A stretch of 41,525 nucleotides of DNA. Source: Nanobdellota archaeon (GTDB lineage: Archaea; Nanobdellota; Nanobdellia; Pacearchaeales; GW2011-AR1). Both the position numbers and the translations under genes were made by a program. Shown in pieces: positions 27,419 to 36,774 of this stretch (the stretch's first letter is position 1; each line of letters begins with the position of its first letter). The stretch is taken from contig JAHJSH010000029.1 of assembly GCA_018830525.1 (NCBI GenBank), forward strand, positions 1 through 41,525. Reading direction: 5' to 3'. The notes beneath the pieces are model-generated. The model did no database searches, was not told the origin of the DNA, and saw only the letters and a list, made by a program, of their open reading frames with translations.

Positions 27419-27726
27419 TGAGCGCAAAAGAAATATTTGAATTTTTGAAACCTAATAAGTGGAACGTTATTGTGACTATATTCTTGGTGGTAGTAATATA
27501 TGTCGTCTGGAATTATATTTTGCCTGGGACAAATTACCTTAATGCATTGAGGGTTCCAGAAGAGCTTGGTGCGTCGGGAAGTAGATTAATCGGAAAACTT
27601 ATAGCTTCGGTGATGGCCGGATTTATCGTGATAACATATACTTTAATTAGTTTGGTTGTTTATTTTATCAAGGAAGATTATAAAGATGATAAATCCAAAA
27701 AGGAGGACAATAAAGATGAAAAGTAA
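27415..27726 (+). CDS. Small membrane protein with two TM segments
   Basis: IVTIFLVVVIYVVWNYIL and IASVMAGFIVITYTLISLVVYF; ATGA overlap with the preceding gene. Confidence 0.6.
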   Translation: MMSAKEIFEFLKPNKWNVIVTIFLVVVIYVVWNYILPGTNYLNALRVPEELGASGSRLIGKLIASVMAGFIVITYTLISLVVYFIKEDYKDDKSKKEDNKDEK

Positions 27727-30700
27727 CCAAAGGTCATACCCCCTCGGGGCACGAAAACCTGTGAACAGGCGAGAACCTCTGCGAGGTAAAAAAGTTATTG
27801 CAAGTTTTGAATTGATTTTGATGATGGTGTCTTTATTTGCGTTTAGTTTTTTGATTGGTGCTACCATTCCGGTTGTTGATGAAGTTCAGGATGGAGATTC
27901 GGCAATAAAAATTCTTTTGTCCGGGATGTTTAATCGTTTGAAAAAGCCGATGGTTCCAGTTGTCTCTGCTCAGGCTGTGGTTTCTCAACCGAGTTATTGT
28001 TGTGAGAAGACGAGTGATGGATCTTATTGTATAAATACTGATGAGTCAAATTGTGTGGATAATTTTAAATCTGCGCCCTCTTCTTGTGAGACGACTTCAT
28101 ATTGTAGATTAGGAACTTGTTATGAATCTGGGGAGGGAATTTGTATGGCGAATACACCTCAAAGAGTTTGTGATGCTAACGGTGGAACTTGGGATGCTAG
28201 AGAGATTAATGAAGTTCCTCAATGCCAGCTAGGATGTTGTATTATTGCGGAGCAGGCGGCGTTTGTTCCGTTGGTCCGATGTAAGAGATTGTCCACATTG
28301 TTTGGAGTTGAGAATGATTATCGGATGGATGTCACTAGTGAAATTGCTTGTATTGCTACTGCTCAATCGCAGGATATGGGAGCTTGTGTTTTTGAAAAAG
28401 AGTTTGAGAGACTTTGTAAATTTACGACTCGGGGCGAATGTGGGGCGAGTCAGGAAGTTGAAACGGTTGGTGGAAATATTAGTGATGGAGCAATAGAAAC
28501 TACAACTGAGAAAAAGTTTTATGAAAATTATTTATGTTCGGCAGAAGAGTTGAATACTGCTTGTGCTAAGCAGACTTCTACCGGGTGTTATGATGGGAAG
28601 GTCTATGAGTTTGACTCGTGTGGGAACCGGGAGAATGTTTATTCTTCAGATAAAGATGCGAGTTGGAATAAGGGTATGGTCGCGGAGCCAGGAGAAGTTT
28701 GTGCTGAAAATGATGGTTCAAATAAAAATTGTGGAAACTGTGAATATCTTTTGGGCTCGCGGTGTGCAGAGTGGGATGGAATTTTGGGAATCGGAAAGCC
28801 TTCCGGAAGCGACCATTATTGTCAGACTACCGAATGTGTGGACCGGGATGGTAATAAGAGGCTGAATGGGGAATCGTGGTGTGTTAATGACGGGCAGATT
28901 GGAGAAGGAAGTGATACTGTTGGCTCGAGATATTATAAGGAAGTTTGTGTGGATGGTGAAGTTCGAGTTGAGCCGTGTGCCGATTTTAGGAAGGAAGTAT
29001 GTATAAGTGGTTCGATAGAGATTGGATCTGGGTCTTTTGGGACTGCAGCATGTAGGGTGAATAGATGGCAGACTTGTGCGCAAATTACTGATGAAGAGGA
29101 TTGTACTAATATTGATAAAGTTGATTGTATGTGGTTGCCTTCTGTGACTGGAATGGTCTTTAGTGTGAGTGCGGACGGTGGAGGTCAGGCATTTAGTAAT
29201 CCTACGGCAAGTGGAAGTGGAGAGGCGTTTGGTAATCCTACGGCAAGTGGGGATCCTTCGATTACAGGAAGTGTTATTTCTCCGATAACCGGTAATGCGC
29301 TCTTTGGGGGTGGTGGTGATGAAGAGACTGAAGAGACTAAGACAAATCGGGGAGGAGGAATTTGTCTTCCTAATTTTCCTCCGGGATTGGAATTCTGGGA
29401 GGAAAACACCGCAAAGCAGATGTGTGGTGTTGCTAATGCGAAATGTACTGCTATTTTTGAGAAGGGTTTGATTGGGGGGAGCTGGAAATGTATCGAGAAT
29501 TGTGAATGTTTAGAAGATGATTGGGCAGTAAGTGCAAACCAGATTTGTGTGGCGCTTGGTGATTGTGGAGGTTATATTAATTATCAAGGAGAATATTCGG
29601 ATGAGGGTTATTTATGGAGATTTGATGGGGAGGAAAAAGAGATTAAGGAAGAAGGTATTATGGAGAAGATAGGTCAAGGATTTACTGGACTTGTCGCGGC
29701 TATGACTGGATTGGTTGCTGGAGGATTTGGAATGATTACTGGAATGTCTGAAATTGGTGGTGCCTCAGAGACAGTTACTGTGGACGCCCCAAGTGTGGAA
29801 GTAGCAAAAGATTCTGCAATTGGTGATGCCCTTAGTGATGGTGGTGGGGGTGCTGGTGGAGTTGAGAAGGTTGCTGAAGGGGGAGTTGAGAAGGTTGCTG
29901 AAGGGGGAGTTGAGAAGGTTGCTGAAGGGGGAGTTGAGAAGGTTGTTCCTGGTGCTATTACTACGGCGACTACATCTCTTGTACCAATAAAGGGAACTAG
30001 TTTTTTATCTAAGACATTTTTGACGAAAAAAATGACTGCAGCTACTGGTGGTGGTGGATTGATGGCGAATGCTGTTCTTTCTGGATTCCAGTGGGGGGCA
30101 ATTGCTTATGGGGCTGGACAATTAATTGGACCAATGATTGGATTAAATAAGAAGAACACTAATGCACTTTCAATGGCAATGGGTGCAGGATTTTTTGCGT
30201 ATAAGACCGCTTCGATTTATAATGCGGCTGCAGTTAAAGCTGCTACGATTGCTTCGACTCCAGGTACAACTGTAGCACCTGCGACTAATCTTTTGACAGT
30301 TAACCCAGCACTTACTGGAGTTGTAATTGGAGTTGTAATTTTCCTTGTGATGTATAAAAAGACTGAAACAAAGACTATTGAATTTAATTGTATGCCATGG
30401 CAGGCGCCGACGGGCGGAGATGTTTGTGAAGTATGTAATGATGAGAATTTGCCGTGTTCGGAATATAGATGTCGGTCGCTTGGACAGAATTGTGAAATTG
30501 TTAATAGTGGAAGTGATCAAGAGCGTTGTGTGAATGTTCGTCCGAATGATGTGGACCAGCCAGTTATTAGGCCTAATGATGAGAAGTTGACAGAAGGCCA
30601 TAAATACACTAATGTTAAGAACTCGCCACCGGGACCTGGATTTACGATTATTAATTTGAATAGTAGTGATGGATGTTTGAAAGCGTTTACTCCGCTTGAG

Positions 30701-31876
30701 TTTGGTGTGAATACTAATGAGCCAGCGCAATGTAAGATTGATTTCAAGCACACTTTGAAGTTTGATGATATGGCGGCGTATATGGGTGGAAGTAACTTTT
30801 ATGCTTATAATCATTCCGAGCAGTTTGCCCTTCCAGGAGCTGAAGTGTTAGCGAATGCCTCTTTCATCTTAGAGAATGGAAGGGATTGGTTGTTCTATAT
30901 TAGATGTAAAGATACGAATGGTAATGCGAATGATGCGGAGTATGCGGTGAAGTTCTGTATTGACCCAACGCCAGATAGCACCGCTCCAGAAGTTAAGGCG
31001 ACTTCGATTTTGAATGGTGGTTGTGTTGCAGAAGAACAGTCTAATGCGGAAGTTGAGTTCTATACTAATGAGCCAGCAGAATGTAGATGGAGTAAGGAGG
31101 ATCAGGATTATGATAGTATGCAAAATGATATGAGTTGCACTAATGCATTATTCCAAATGAACGCGCTTCAGTTGTTTACATGTAGGACAGTTTTGACTGG
31201 AGTTTCTAGAGACGAGACGAAATTCTATATTAGATGTAAAGACCAGCCAGGTAAGCCAGATAATGATAGGAATGAAAATCAGGAGAGTTATGAGTTTAGC
31301 CTTCGGGGAAGTACTGGGTTGAAGATGAAGAACTTGCAACCAAATGGGACAATTTTCGGAGCGGTTAATCCTGCGCCTGTTGAGTTATACGCGGAGACAT
31401 TGTTTGGATGTAATGATGGTCAGGCAGTTTGCTTTTATGCAACAGAAGACAAGAATAGTGAGTATATTCAGTTCTTTGATACAAATACTATTGATGGAAT
31501 CCATACGCAGAGATTAGATTTGGGCGCTGGACAACACAAGTATTATATTAAGTGTGTTGATGAAGGTGGAAATGTTGTGAAGGATACTCTTAATTTCAAG
31601 CTGGATATTGACGAGAACGCGCCAGTTGTTGCGAGAGTTTATGAAGAAGACGATTTGTTGAAATTGGTGACTGTACGGAAGAGTGAATGTGTTTATACTT
31701 TTGACGATTGTGATTTCAGTTTCCAGGAAGGAACAGTGATGCCTTACGCTAATTCGACGGTTCATGTTGCGGAGTGGAATGAAGAGAAGACATATTACAT
31801 TAAGTGTCGGGACGAATTTAGAAACGAAGATGCCGACTGTTCAATTATCGTTAGACCGAGCCGGAATTTTCTTTAG
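27716..31876 (+). CDS. Giant Cys-rich surface protein, module C
   Basis: ATG preceded by aggagg; KKVIASFELILMMVSLFAFSFL; paralogous throughout to modules A and B (CMPWQAPTGGDVCEVC, TNEPAQCKID, TNEPAECRWS). Confidence 0.7.
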   Translation: MKSNQRSYPLGARKPVNRREPLRGKKVIASFELILMMVSLFAFSFLIGATIPVVDEVQDGDSAIKILLSGMFNRLKKPMVPVVSAQAVVSQPSYCCEKTSDGSYCINTDESNCVDNFKSAPSSCETTSYCRLGTCYESGEGICMANTPQRVCDANGGTWDAREINEVPQCQLGCCIIAEQAAFVPLVRCKRLSTLFGVENDYRMDVTSEIACIATAQSQDMGACVFEKEFERLCKFTTRGECGASQEVETVGGNISDGAIETTTEKKFYENYLCSAEELNTACAKQTSTGCYDGKVYEFDSCGNRENVYSSDKDASWNKGMVAEPGEVCAENDGSNKNCGNCEYLLGSRCAEWDGILGIGKPSGSDHYCQTTECVDRDGNKRLNGESWCVNDGQIGEGSDTVGSRYYKEVCVDGEVRVEPCADFRKEVCISGSIEIGSGSFGTAACRVNRWQTCAQITDEEDCTNIDKVDCMWLPSVTGMVFSVSADGGGQAFSNPTASGSGEAFGNPTASGDPSITGSVISPITGNALFGGGGDEETEETKTNRGGGICLPNFPPGLEFWEENTAKQMCGVANAKCTAIFEKGLIGGSWKCIENCECLEDDWAVSANQICVALGDCGGYINYQGEYSDEGYLWRFDGEEKEIKEEGIMEKIGQGFTGLVAAMTGLVAGGFGMITGMSEIGGASETVTVDAPSVEVAKDSAIGDALSDGGGGAGGVEKVAEGGVEKVAEGGVEKVAEGGVEKVVPGAITTATTSLVPIKGTSFLSKTFLTKKMTAATGGGGLMANAVLSGFQWGAIAYGAGQLIGPMIGLNKKNTNALSMAMGAGFFAYKTASIYNAAAVKAATIASTPGTTVAPATNLLTVNPALTGVVIGVVIFLVMYKKTETKTIEFNCMPWQAPTGGDVCEVCNDENLPCSEYRCRSLGQNCEIVNSGSDQERCVNVRPNDVDQPVIRPNDEKLTEGHKYTNVKNSPPGPGFTIINLNSSDGCLKAFTPLEFGVNTNEPAQCKIDFKHTLKFDDMAAYMGGSNFYAYNHSEQFALPGAEVLANASFILENGRDWLFYIRCKDTNGNANDAEYAVKFCIDPTPDSTAPEVKATSILNGGCVAEEQSNAEVEFYTNEPAECRWSKEDQDYDSMQNDMSCTNALFQMNALQLFTCRTVLTGVSRDETKFYIRCKDQPGKPDNDRNENQESYEFSLRGSTGLKMKNLQPNGTIFGAVNPAPVELYAETLFGCNDGQAVCFYATEDKNSEYIQFFDTNTIDGIHTQRLDLGAGQHKYYIKCVDEGGNVVKDTLNFKLDIDENAPVVARVYEEDDLLKLVTVRKSECVYTFDDCDFSFQEGTVMPYANSTVHVAEWNEEKTYYIKCRDEFRNEDADCSIIVRPSRNFL
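29858..29945 (+). repeat. 24-bp in-frame minisatellite (GGVEKVAE-like), about 3.7 copies
   Basis: ggagttgagaaggttgctgaaggg repeated perfectly three times plus a 16-nt partial unit. Confidence 0.9.
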
Positions 31877-31915
31877 AACGATAATGCTTAAATAGGATTT
31901 TATTAGTCTATTTTT

Positions 31916-32914
31916 ATGGAAGATGTCCATTTGGAAGTTACTGGAACTGGAGCCTATCTGCCTGAGAAAGTTGTGAAAAATGAAGATTTTGAAGGGAGAC
32001 TTTTTTATGCTTATGATGGTTTTGGAAATCGGATTGGGGATGGGGAGGAAATAACTTCTGAGAAGATTTATGAGTTGTCAGGGATTCGCGAGAGACATTA
32101 TGCTGCTAGGGGTGAGACTCCTTCAAGTATGGGAACTCTTGCTGCGATTAAGGCGATTGATGATTCTGGAACTGACCCGAAGGATTTGGTGGGAATAATT
32201 TTGGCGACGGTTAGTGAGAAAATAAATTTTCCAAGTGGTGCTTGTAAAATACAGAGAGCTTTGGGAAATTATTATGGGATTGAGCTCTCATGTGAGGCTG
32301 AGGATATTGCGGTTGCTTGTGCTGGGGCGGTTAAGGGGATGATTAATGCCAATTCTCGGGTTCTTCGGAGGAAAGGGAATTATTTAGTTGTAGGGGCCGA
32401 AGATGTTTCGGGGATGACTGAAGATGATGATCGAAATAAATTTTTATTTGGAGCTGGAGCTGGAGCAGTTGTTTTGACTCCGATCACGGGAAATAAGGGA
32501 ATTATTAGAGAGTATTCGATTAGTAATCCTTATGAGGGTCGTGATAGTTGGATAATTCGTGATGAGAATAATTATCTGCGAATGTCGGAAGGGAGGAAGG
32601 TTATGAAAGAAGCAATTAAAGGAATGTTATTTTCTGTGAAGAAATTAAAAGAAGATGTTGGATGGGATTGTGCGGATGTTTATATTCCTCATCAGGCGAA
32701 CGGGAGAATTTTGGATAAAGTAGAAATGGGTGTTGCGAGAGATGGCTCGATTGTTTATAGAAATATTGATAGGACGGGGAACATGTCTTCGGCGACTTGT
32801 CTTGTTGCTTTGGATGATGCGAGAAAAGAAGGCGTTGTTAAGAAAGGTTCTAAGGTTATTATGACAAGTTTTGGAAGTGGACTTGTGACTTCTGCTGTGG
32901 CTATTCAGTTTTAA
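31916..32914 (+). CDS. 3-oxoacyl-ACP synthase III-like (FabH/KASIII thiolase-fold) protein
   Basis: Possible Cys-His-Asn triad: DIAVACAGAVKGM, IPHQANGRI, GNMSSA; GFGSGLV-like SFGSGLVTSAVAI; promoter ataatgcttaaata about 30 nt upstream. Confidence 0.75.
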   Translation: MEDVHLEVTGTGAYLPEKVVKNEDFEGRLFYAYDGFGNRIGDGEEITSEKIYELSGIRERHYAARGETPSSMGTLAAIKAIDDSGTDPKDLVGIILATVSEKINFPSGACKIQRALGNYYGIELSCEAEDIAVACAGAVKGMINANSRVLRRKGNYLVVGAEDVSGMTEDDDRNKFLFGAGAGAVVLTPITGNKGIIREYSISNPYEGRDSWIIRDENNYLRMSEGRKVMKEAIKGMLFSVKKLKEDVGWDCADVYIPHQANGRILDKVEMGVARDGSIVYRNIDRTGNMSSATCLVALDDARKEGVVKKGSKVIMTSFGSGLVTSAVAIQF

Positions 32915-32954
32915 GTTTGTATAAATTTATAAATCTCTTCTGCATTGGATTGTT

Positions 32955-33455
32955 ATGAAGAGGATTGGTTCTAAAAGGGGACAACAGATAATGGGGATGC
33001 CGTTTAGTATGATGTTTGCTATATTTTTGATAATTATTTTTATTGTTGTCGCGTTTATGGGGATTCGGTTCTTCTTGAGTTTTGGGAGAACAGCAGATGT
33101 CGGATTGTTTTATGAGGAATTGCAAGGGGCAGTGGATGATGCGTGGTCGGGACAATCTGGTTCATTTAGCTTTGAAATTAATTTGCCGGATAAAATTCAG
33201 AAAATTTGTTTTGCGAATCTTTCTGCTCCGATAACTGGAAATCGGGAAGAATATAATCAGATTGAACTTTATGAGTTTAAGTCAGTTAATCTTTTTTTGA
33301 TTCCTCCCGGGGACGCTGAGGGGATGCATTATAAACAGATTGAACATCTTGACCTCGCAAGAATTATTGAGACTCAAAATCCGTATTGTGTTGATGTAAA
33401 GGACGGTTTAACTATTCAGAAAGATTTCTATGATAAATTGGTTTGGATTGAATGA
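32955..33455 (+). CDS. KRGQ-type pilin-like membrane-anchored protein
   Basis: SKRGQQIMGMPFSMMFAIFLIIIFIVVAFMGI. Confidence 0.6.
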   Translation: MKRIGSKRGQQIMGMPFSMMFAIFLIIIFIVVAFMGIRFFLSFGRTADVGLFYEELQGAVDDAWSGQSGSFSFEINLPDKIQKICFANLSAPITGNREEYNQIELYEFKSVNLFLIPPGDAEGMHYKQIEHLDLARIIETQNPYCVDVKDGLTIQKDFYDKLVWIE

Positions 33456-33509
33456 TGGGGAAAGTTTATATAGCATCATACTACTATAATATAGCTTAAT
33501 TAGGATAAA

Positions 33510-33998
33510 ATGGAATTATTTGATAAAATAAAAAATCCCTCTATGCGAAAACTTTTTGGAAAGAAAGAGATAGAAATTATTCAGAAACAGCTTTTTGGGA
33601 TTTCGTTGACTCCCTCTGAACAAACCATTCTATCGAGAGATATAAGGAAAAAGTTTTTGGTGATCAAAGAATTAGGTTCTTGTCAAGAAGATTTTAATTT
33701 AAAAAAGGGTATTTTGCCCATTCAGATAGTTCAAAGAGTTAAGAACAGGATATTAAATAGCGTTTATAAAAAAAATATAAAAAAAATGATTTGGTTCGGC
33801 TCTTTTGTTTCTGGTCATGTGACCTTTAGTTCAGATGTAGATTTGTCAGTAGAGTTTGATGAAATTAGCTTAAAAGATTCTTTAAAATTCCGTGCTTTTG
33901 CATCTCAAGAAAATATGCTTGATGTTCTCGTTTATAATCATCTTCCTAAAAAACTAAAAAATGAGGTTGATAATGGGAGAGTTATCTATAAAAGATAG
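33510..33998 (+). CDS. MNT-type minimal nucleotidyltransferase antitoxin (MntA-like)
   Basis: GSFVSGHVTFSSDVD fits GSX10DXD; followed by a HEPN gene; TATA-like gtttatata upstream. Confidence 0.8.
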   Translation: MELFDKIKNPSMRKLFGKKEIEIIQKQLFGISLTPSEQTILSRDIRKKFLVIKELGSCQEDFNLKKGILPIQIVQRVKNRILNSVYKKNIKKMIWFGSFVSGHVTFSSDVDLSVEFDEISLKDSLKFRAFASQENMLDVLVYNHLPKKLKNEVDNGRVIYKR

Positions 33999-34395
33999 AT
34001 TAAATTTGAAGTTGAAAGATTTAAAAGAATATTTAGAATTTTTGGCTAATAAAATTCCTACCGAATTGAAAGATTATGAAGAAGATAAAATTATTAAGGC
34101 CGTGTGTGAGAGATATTTCGAGAAAATTATTGAGGCGACAATTGATATAGGTTTTTTAATGGTAAAATTGAGGGATATCAGAGTTCCATTGCTAGAAGAA
34201 TCAGTTTTTAATGTTCTTGCAGAAAATAAAATAATAAGTTTAGAATTATCTGAAAGATTATCGGATGCTAAATGTATGAGAAATTTTATTATACATCAAT
34301 ATGGGGGGATAGATGATGAAAAGATTTTTTTATCAATTAGAGAGGAATTAATCCCTGACATAGAAGAATTTTTGGAGGAAATAAATGGGAAATAA
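33973..34395 (+). CDS. HEPN toxin (HepT/DUF86-like)
   Basis: RNFIIHQY fits RX4HXY; overlaps the MNT gene. Confidence 0.8.
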   Translation: MGELSIKDRLNLKLKDLKEYLEFLANKIPTELKDYEEDKIIKAVCERYFEKIIEATIDIGFLMVKLRDIRVPLLEESVFNVLAENKIISLELSERLSDAKCMRNFIIHQYGGIDDEKIFLSIREELIPDIEEFLEEINGK

Positions 34396-35329
34396 ACGGG
34401 GGCAATTTAACTTCGTTTGGCTTTTTGCAATAGTTGCTGGAGCGGCGGTTTTGGTCCTGGCGATTTATGGGGCGACTAAGGCTGGAGATACTATGAGGTT
34501 TCAGACAGATACGGAGATTGCGAAAAGCCTCGCGATAATTACGGACCCGTTGCAAGCAGGATTTGCAGAAGGTTCGTTTGGAAAAATTATATTTAGACAG
34601 GAAACGCGAATAAATAATGTTTGTCTTGATGGAAAGTTTGGTCGGCATAAGATTTCTGTTTCTACCCGTTTGAACATTGGTCAGGAATGGAATATCCCTG
34701 GAGAGGAAGTTCCGGTGCACAATAAGTATATTTTTTCTTCTGAGAGAAGTACAGGAAAGGAATACTATGTTTTTTCTAAGCCATTTGAATTTCCATATAA
34801 GGTCGCGGATTTGACGATGATGATTCCAGAGGAATATTGTTTGGTGAATGCACCGGAGGAAATTGCGGAGGAAATTAATTTTAATGTTAAGAATATTCAG
34901 GTAGAAAATTGCTCGGAAAAGGGGATGATTAATGTTTGTTTTGGATCAGGAAATAATTGTGATATCACTGTTTATGGTGCATGCACTTCTGGCTGTGATT
35001 CTGTTTATGATATGGGGACTGTTGAGAAATTTGGTTCGACTATGAAATATGTCGGGAATTTGATGTGGGCTGCGATTTTTTCGGAAAAGGAAATTTACGA
35101 GTGTAATGTTAATCGTTTAATGTATCGGACAGGGAAGATTGCGGAAGGATTTGCAGATAAAGCAGATTTGATGGATGCGCGGGGCTGTAATACTAATTTG
35201 AAACCTGATTTGGTGATGTGGGCTGGACAGACTACTGGTGCGGGTGTAGAAAATCTTATGTCTTTGAACTCTATTGCAGAGACCTTGGGGAATAAAAATG
35301 ATCGGGAGGATTGCGGGATATGGGACTGA
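34385..35329 (+). CDS. KRGQ-type membrane-anchored pilin-like protein
   Basis: NKRGQFNFVWLFAIVAGAAVLVLAIYGATKAG; start overlaps the hepT stop by 11 nt. Confidence 0.6.
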   Translation: MGNKRGQFNFVWLFAIVAGAAVLVLAIYGATKAGDTMRFQTDTEIAKSLAIITDPLQAGFAEGSFGKIIFRQETRINNVCLDGKFGRHKISVSTRLNIGQEWNIPGEEVPVHNKYIFSSERSTGKEYYVFSKPFEFPYKVADLTMMIPEEYCLVNAPEEIAEEINFNVKNIQVENCSEKGMINVCFGSGNNCDITVYGACTSGCDSVYDMGTVEKFGSTMKYVGNLMWAAIFSEKEIYECNVNRLMYRTGKIAEGFADKADLMDARGCNTNLKPDLVMWAGQTTGAGVENLMSLNSIAETLGNKNDREDCGIWD

Positions 35330-35727
35330 AGATTAGGAAGGCACAAAAAAAGGATATTAAAGAAATTTTAGAATTGCAAAAATCTTATAGTGAATCTTAC
35401 TGGAAGGAAGAAGATTTTGAGCGAGCAATTAAGGATAAACTGGTTATTTTTTTAGTTGCCGAAGAAGAACATATTGTTGGTTCTATCCTTGGTTTTATTA
35501 CTCCCAGTAAAAGAACTGATGCGATGTTGCATGAAACAAGAGTCCATAAAAAATATCAAAAGAAAGGTATTGGAAAGGCACTTGTTGATGAATTTTGTAA
35601 AAGAATTTTTAAGAAAGGTGTGAAGGATATTTATGCTCAGATTACGGAGGAACATATTCCATTTTATATTAAATCATGTAAATTCAAGAAGTCAGATTCT
35701 TGGATCGAGGTAAAGAAATCACAATGA
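35320..35727 (+). CDS. GNAT-family N-acetyltransferase
   Basis: VHKKYQKKGIGKALVDEFCKR acetyl-CoA binding motif; start placed at MGLKIRK. Confidence 0.8.
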   Translation: MGLKIRKAQKKDIKEILELQKSYSESYWKEEDFERAIKDKLVIFLVAEEEHIVGSILGFITPSKRTDAMLHETRVHKKYQKKGIGKALVDEFCKRIFKKGVKDIYAQITEEHIPFYIKSCKFKKSDSWIEVKKSQ

Positions 35728-36224
35728 AGGCGCAAATGAAAATCCAGCAGATGGCGTTTATGTTAATGGCAGTGTTTTTCTTTTTTGTATTGGTTGGGCT
35801 TTTCTTTTTGGGGATTTCGTTTAGGGGTGTTGAAGATAGTGCGCAACAATTGCAAAGGGAGCAGGCACTTTCGTCCTTAGAAGTTATTGCGGATATGCCT
35901 GAGTTGAATTTTAATTCGGTGACGTCAATGGCTTTGGATGAGGATAAGTTGAGGGTTATGTCCGGTAATCTGAGTGAAGATTATGCGAATTTTTGGCCGG
36001 TTGCTTCCATAAAAGCGTATAAGATTTATCCGAAGCCAGAGAGTTTTGTGAAATGTCCTGCGGTAGATTGTAATTATTTTGAGGTTTATGATAGTGGGCA
36101 GACGAATGTGCAGGAGTATTCGGCTTATGTGTCTATTTGTAAAAAGGTTCGGGAATCTGGATATACTTATGATAAATGCGAGGCGGGTAAATTGGTTTTG
36201 GGGGTGATTGATGTTGACGGATAG
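35724..36224 (+). CDS. Pilin-like membrane-anchored protein
   Basis: MKAQMKIQQMAFMLMAVFFFFVLVGLFFLG; ATGA overlap with the GNAT gene. Confidence 0.55.
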   Translation: MKAQMKIQQMAFMLMAVFFFFVLVGLFFLGISFRGVEDSAQQLQREQALSSLEVIADMPELNFNSVTSMALDEDKLRVMSGNLSEDYANFWPVASIKAYKIYPKPESFVKCPAVDCNYFEVYDSGQTNVQEYSAYVSICKKVRESGYTYDKCEAGKLVLGVIDVDG

Positions 36225-36711
36225 GGGCCAGCAAGAGATGGTTGGTTTTATTTTGATAGTTGTAATTGTGATGATTGGATTGATGGTCTTTTTAATTATT
36301 TCACTAAGAACTTCTCCGGAAAAATTGGATAGTCTTGAAGTTGGGAATATGTTAAATGCTATTATGATGCATACTACTGATTGCGCGATTCCGGCGATTC
36401 CGTATTATGAGACTTTTGAAGATTTGTTTAAGAGTTGTTATGAGAATGATGATTGCGCTGGAGTTAATCGCCCCGCGTGTGAATATCTTAATGAGACATT
36501 GAGAGAGATTTTGGCGGACTTGATGGACACGGAAGCCACGGTTAGTGCTTATCAAATGGATATCTTGGTTGCAGGGGATGAAGGACAAGAAGGTCTTTTA
36601 AGAATTTTTGAAGGAAATTGTACTGGAACTGCTTTGGGTGCTCAGAGAAAAATTAGCGCGGGAGCAGAAGATTTGATTATTCAATTGAGGATTTGTAAGG
36701 GAGAAGATTAG
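36211..36711 (+). CDS. RGQ-type pilin-like membrane-anchored protein
   Basis: MLTDRGQQEMVGFILIVVIVMIGLMVFLIISL. Confidence 0.6.
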   Translation: MLTDRGQQEMVGFILIVVIVMIGLMVFLIISLRTSPEKLDSLEVGNMLNAIMMHTTDCAIPAIPYYETFEDLFKSCYENDDCAGVNRPACEYLNETLREILADLMDTEATVSAYQMDILVAGDEGQEGLLRIFEGNCTGTALGAQRKISAGAEDLIIQLRICKGED

Positions 36712-36774
36712 ATAGTCTTATGGCGCATACAAGGTGTACCCTTTTTAGGAGATTCATAATCTCAAGATTAAAAC

